A DNA stretch of 6,289 nt from Methanobacteriota archaeon. Its GTDB lineage: Archaea > Thermoplasmatota > Poseidoniia > Poseidoniales > Thalassarchaeaceae. Below, piece after piece: positions 6,091 to 6,289 of the stretch. Under the pieces are notes generated by a model. The model saw only the letters and a list, made by a program, of their open reading frames with translations, was not told the DNA's origin and did no database searches. A program made the position numbers and the translations under genes. The stretch's first letter is position 1. Each line of letters begins with the position of its first letter. The stretch covers positions 40,571 to 46,859 of the forward strand of contig PAYF01000004.1 of the NCBI GenBank assembly GCA_002714745.1, read 5' to 3'.

Positions 6091-6289
6091 ATGAGAAAGG
6101 CTGCCGTATTGATGGCGATTGTAATGTTGAGTTCTATCTTGGCCGGATGTGCCGGAGGAAGTTCTGATGCTGAGAAAGATGAGCAGATTGCCTCGCTTGA
6201 ATCAGAATTAACAAACGCGACAGCCCAAGCAGATGACGCGGTAGCCCATGCAGCTGCTTTGGAGGTCACTCTCTCCGAGGCTCTTGCCG
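6091..6289 (+). CDS. Probable lipoprotein with coiled-coil-like N-terminal region (3' end outside window)
   Basis: The visible 66 residues begin with a short basic n-region (MRK), a hydrophobic core (AAVLMAIVMLSSI) and a lipobox LAGC (17-20), predicting cleavage before Cys20 and lipid attachment at the outer face of the membrane. Gly/Ser residues follow (AGGSSD), then an Ala/Glu-rich stretch (27-66) with spaced hydrophobics (EQIASLESELTNATAQADD), which looks like the start of a long helix or coiled coil. The ATG at 6091 is the first in-frame start after a stop at 6079-6081; another ATG at 6078 is in a different frame. The remainder lies beyond the window, so its function cannot be assigned. 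Plausible options are a surface coiled-coil lipoprotein or a stalk before a binding domain. Confidence 0.8.
   Translation, partial: MRKAAVLMAIVMLSSILAGCAGGSSDAEKDEQIASLESELTNATAQADDAVAHAAALEVTLSEALA

Noticed and set aside
6018..6269. Minus-strand frame of 83 codons at the right end
   Set aside because: It is antisense to the lipoprotein gene, whose signal peptide and lipobox are clear.

Overview
The window looks like chromosomal DNA of an archaeon. Three things point that way: a GPN-loop GTPase of the archaeal/eukaryotic type, a UbiA prenyltransferase whose motifs match the archaeal ether-lipid enzyme (digeranylgeranylglyceryl phosphate synthase), and a tRNA gene whose body and encoded CCA fit archaeal tRNA-Glu. 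The acidic, low-complexity coding style and the gene mix suggest a mesophilic euryarchaeote such as Marine Group II (Poseidoniales) or a relative. That lineage call is inference and not proven by the sequence.

Layout from left to right. Positions 1-2393 (minus strand) hold the first 797 codons of a large protein whose end lies outside the window. It has a disordered, proline-rich and acidic N-terminus followed by several beta-sandwich domains of the DUF11/CARDB style. An 87-bp divergent intergenic region (2394-2480) separates it from a plus-strand pair: the GPN-loop GTPase (2481-3359) and argF, ornithine carbamoyltransferase (3346-4302), which overlap by 14 bp. The argF stop directly abuts the stop of the convergent UbiA gene (4303-5205, minus). 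UbiA lies 40 bp downstream of a small winged-helix protein gene (5246-5500, minus), so these two are probably one transcript. Positions 5501-5908 have no confidently callable gene but contain an 18-bp perfect palindrome, further inverted repeats and short repeated motifs. A tRNA-Glu(CTC) gene follows (5909-5986), then the start of a plus-strand lipoprotein gene (6091 to the window end).

The genes do not form one pathway. They cover arginine biosynthesis (argF), membrane ether-lipid synthesis (UbiA), probable RNA polymerase or RNP assembly (GPN GTPase), translation (tRNA-Glu), probable transcription control (winged helix) and the cell surface (lipoprotein). No mobile element, CRISPR array or phage-like gene is visible. 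The most unusual parts are the large multidomain protein with repeated PPG-hydrophobic motifs and the structured stretch upstream of the winged-helix gene.
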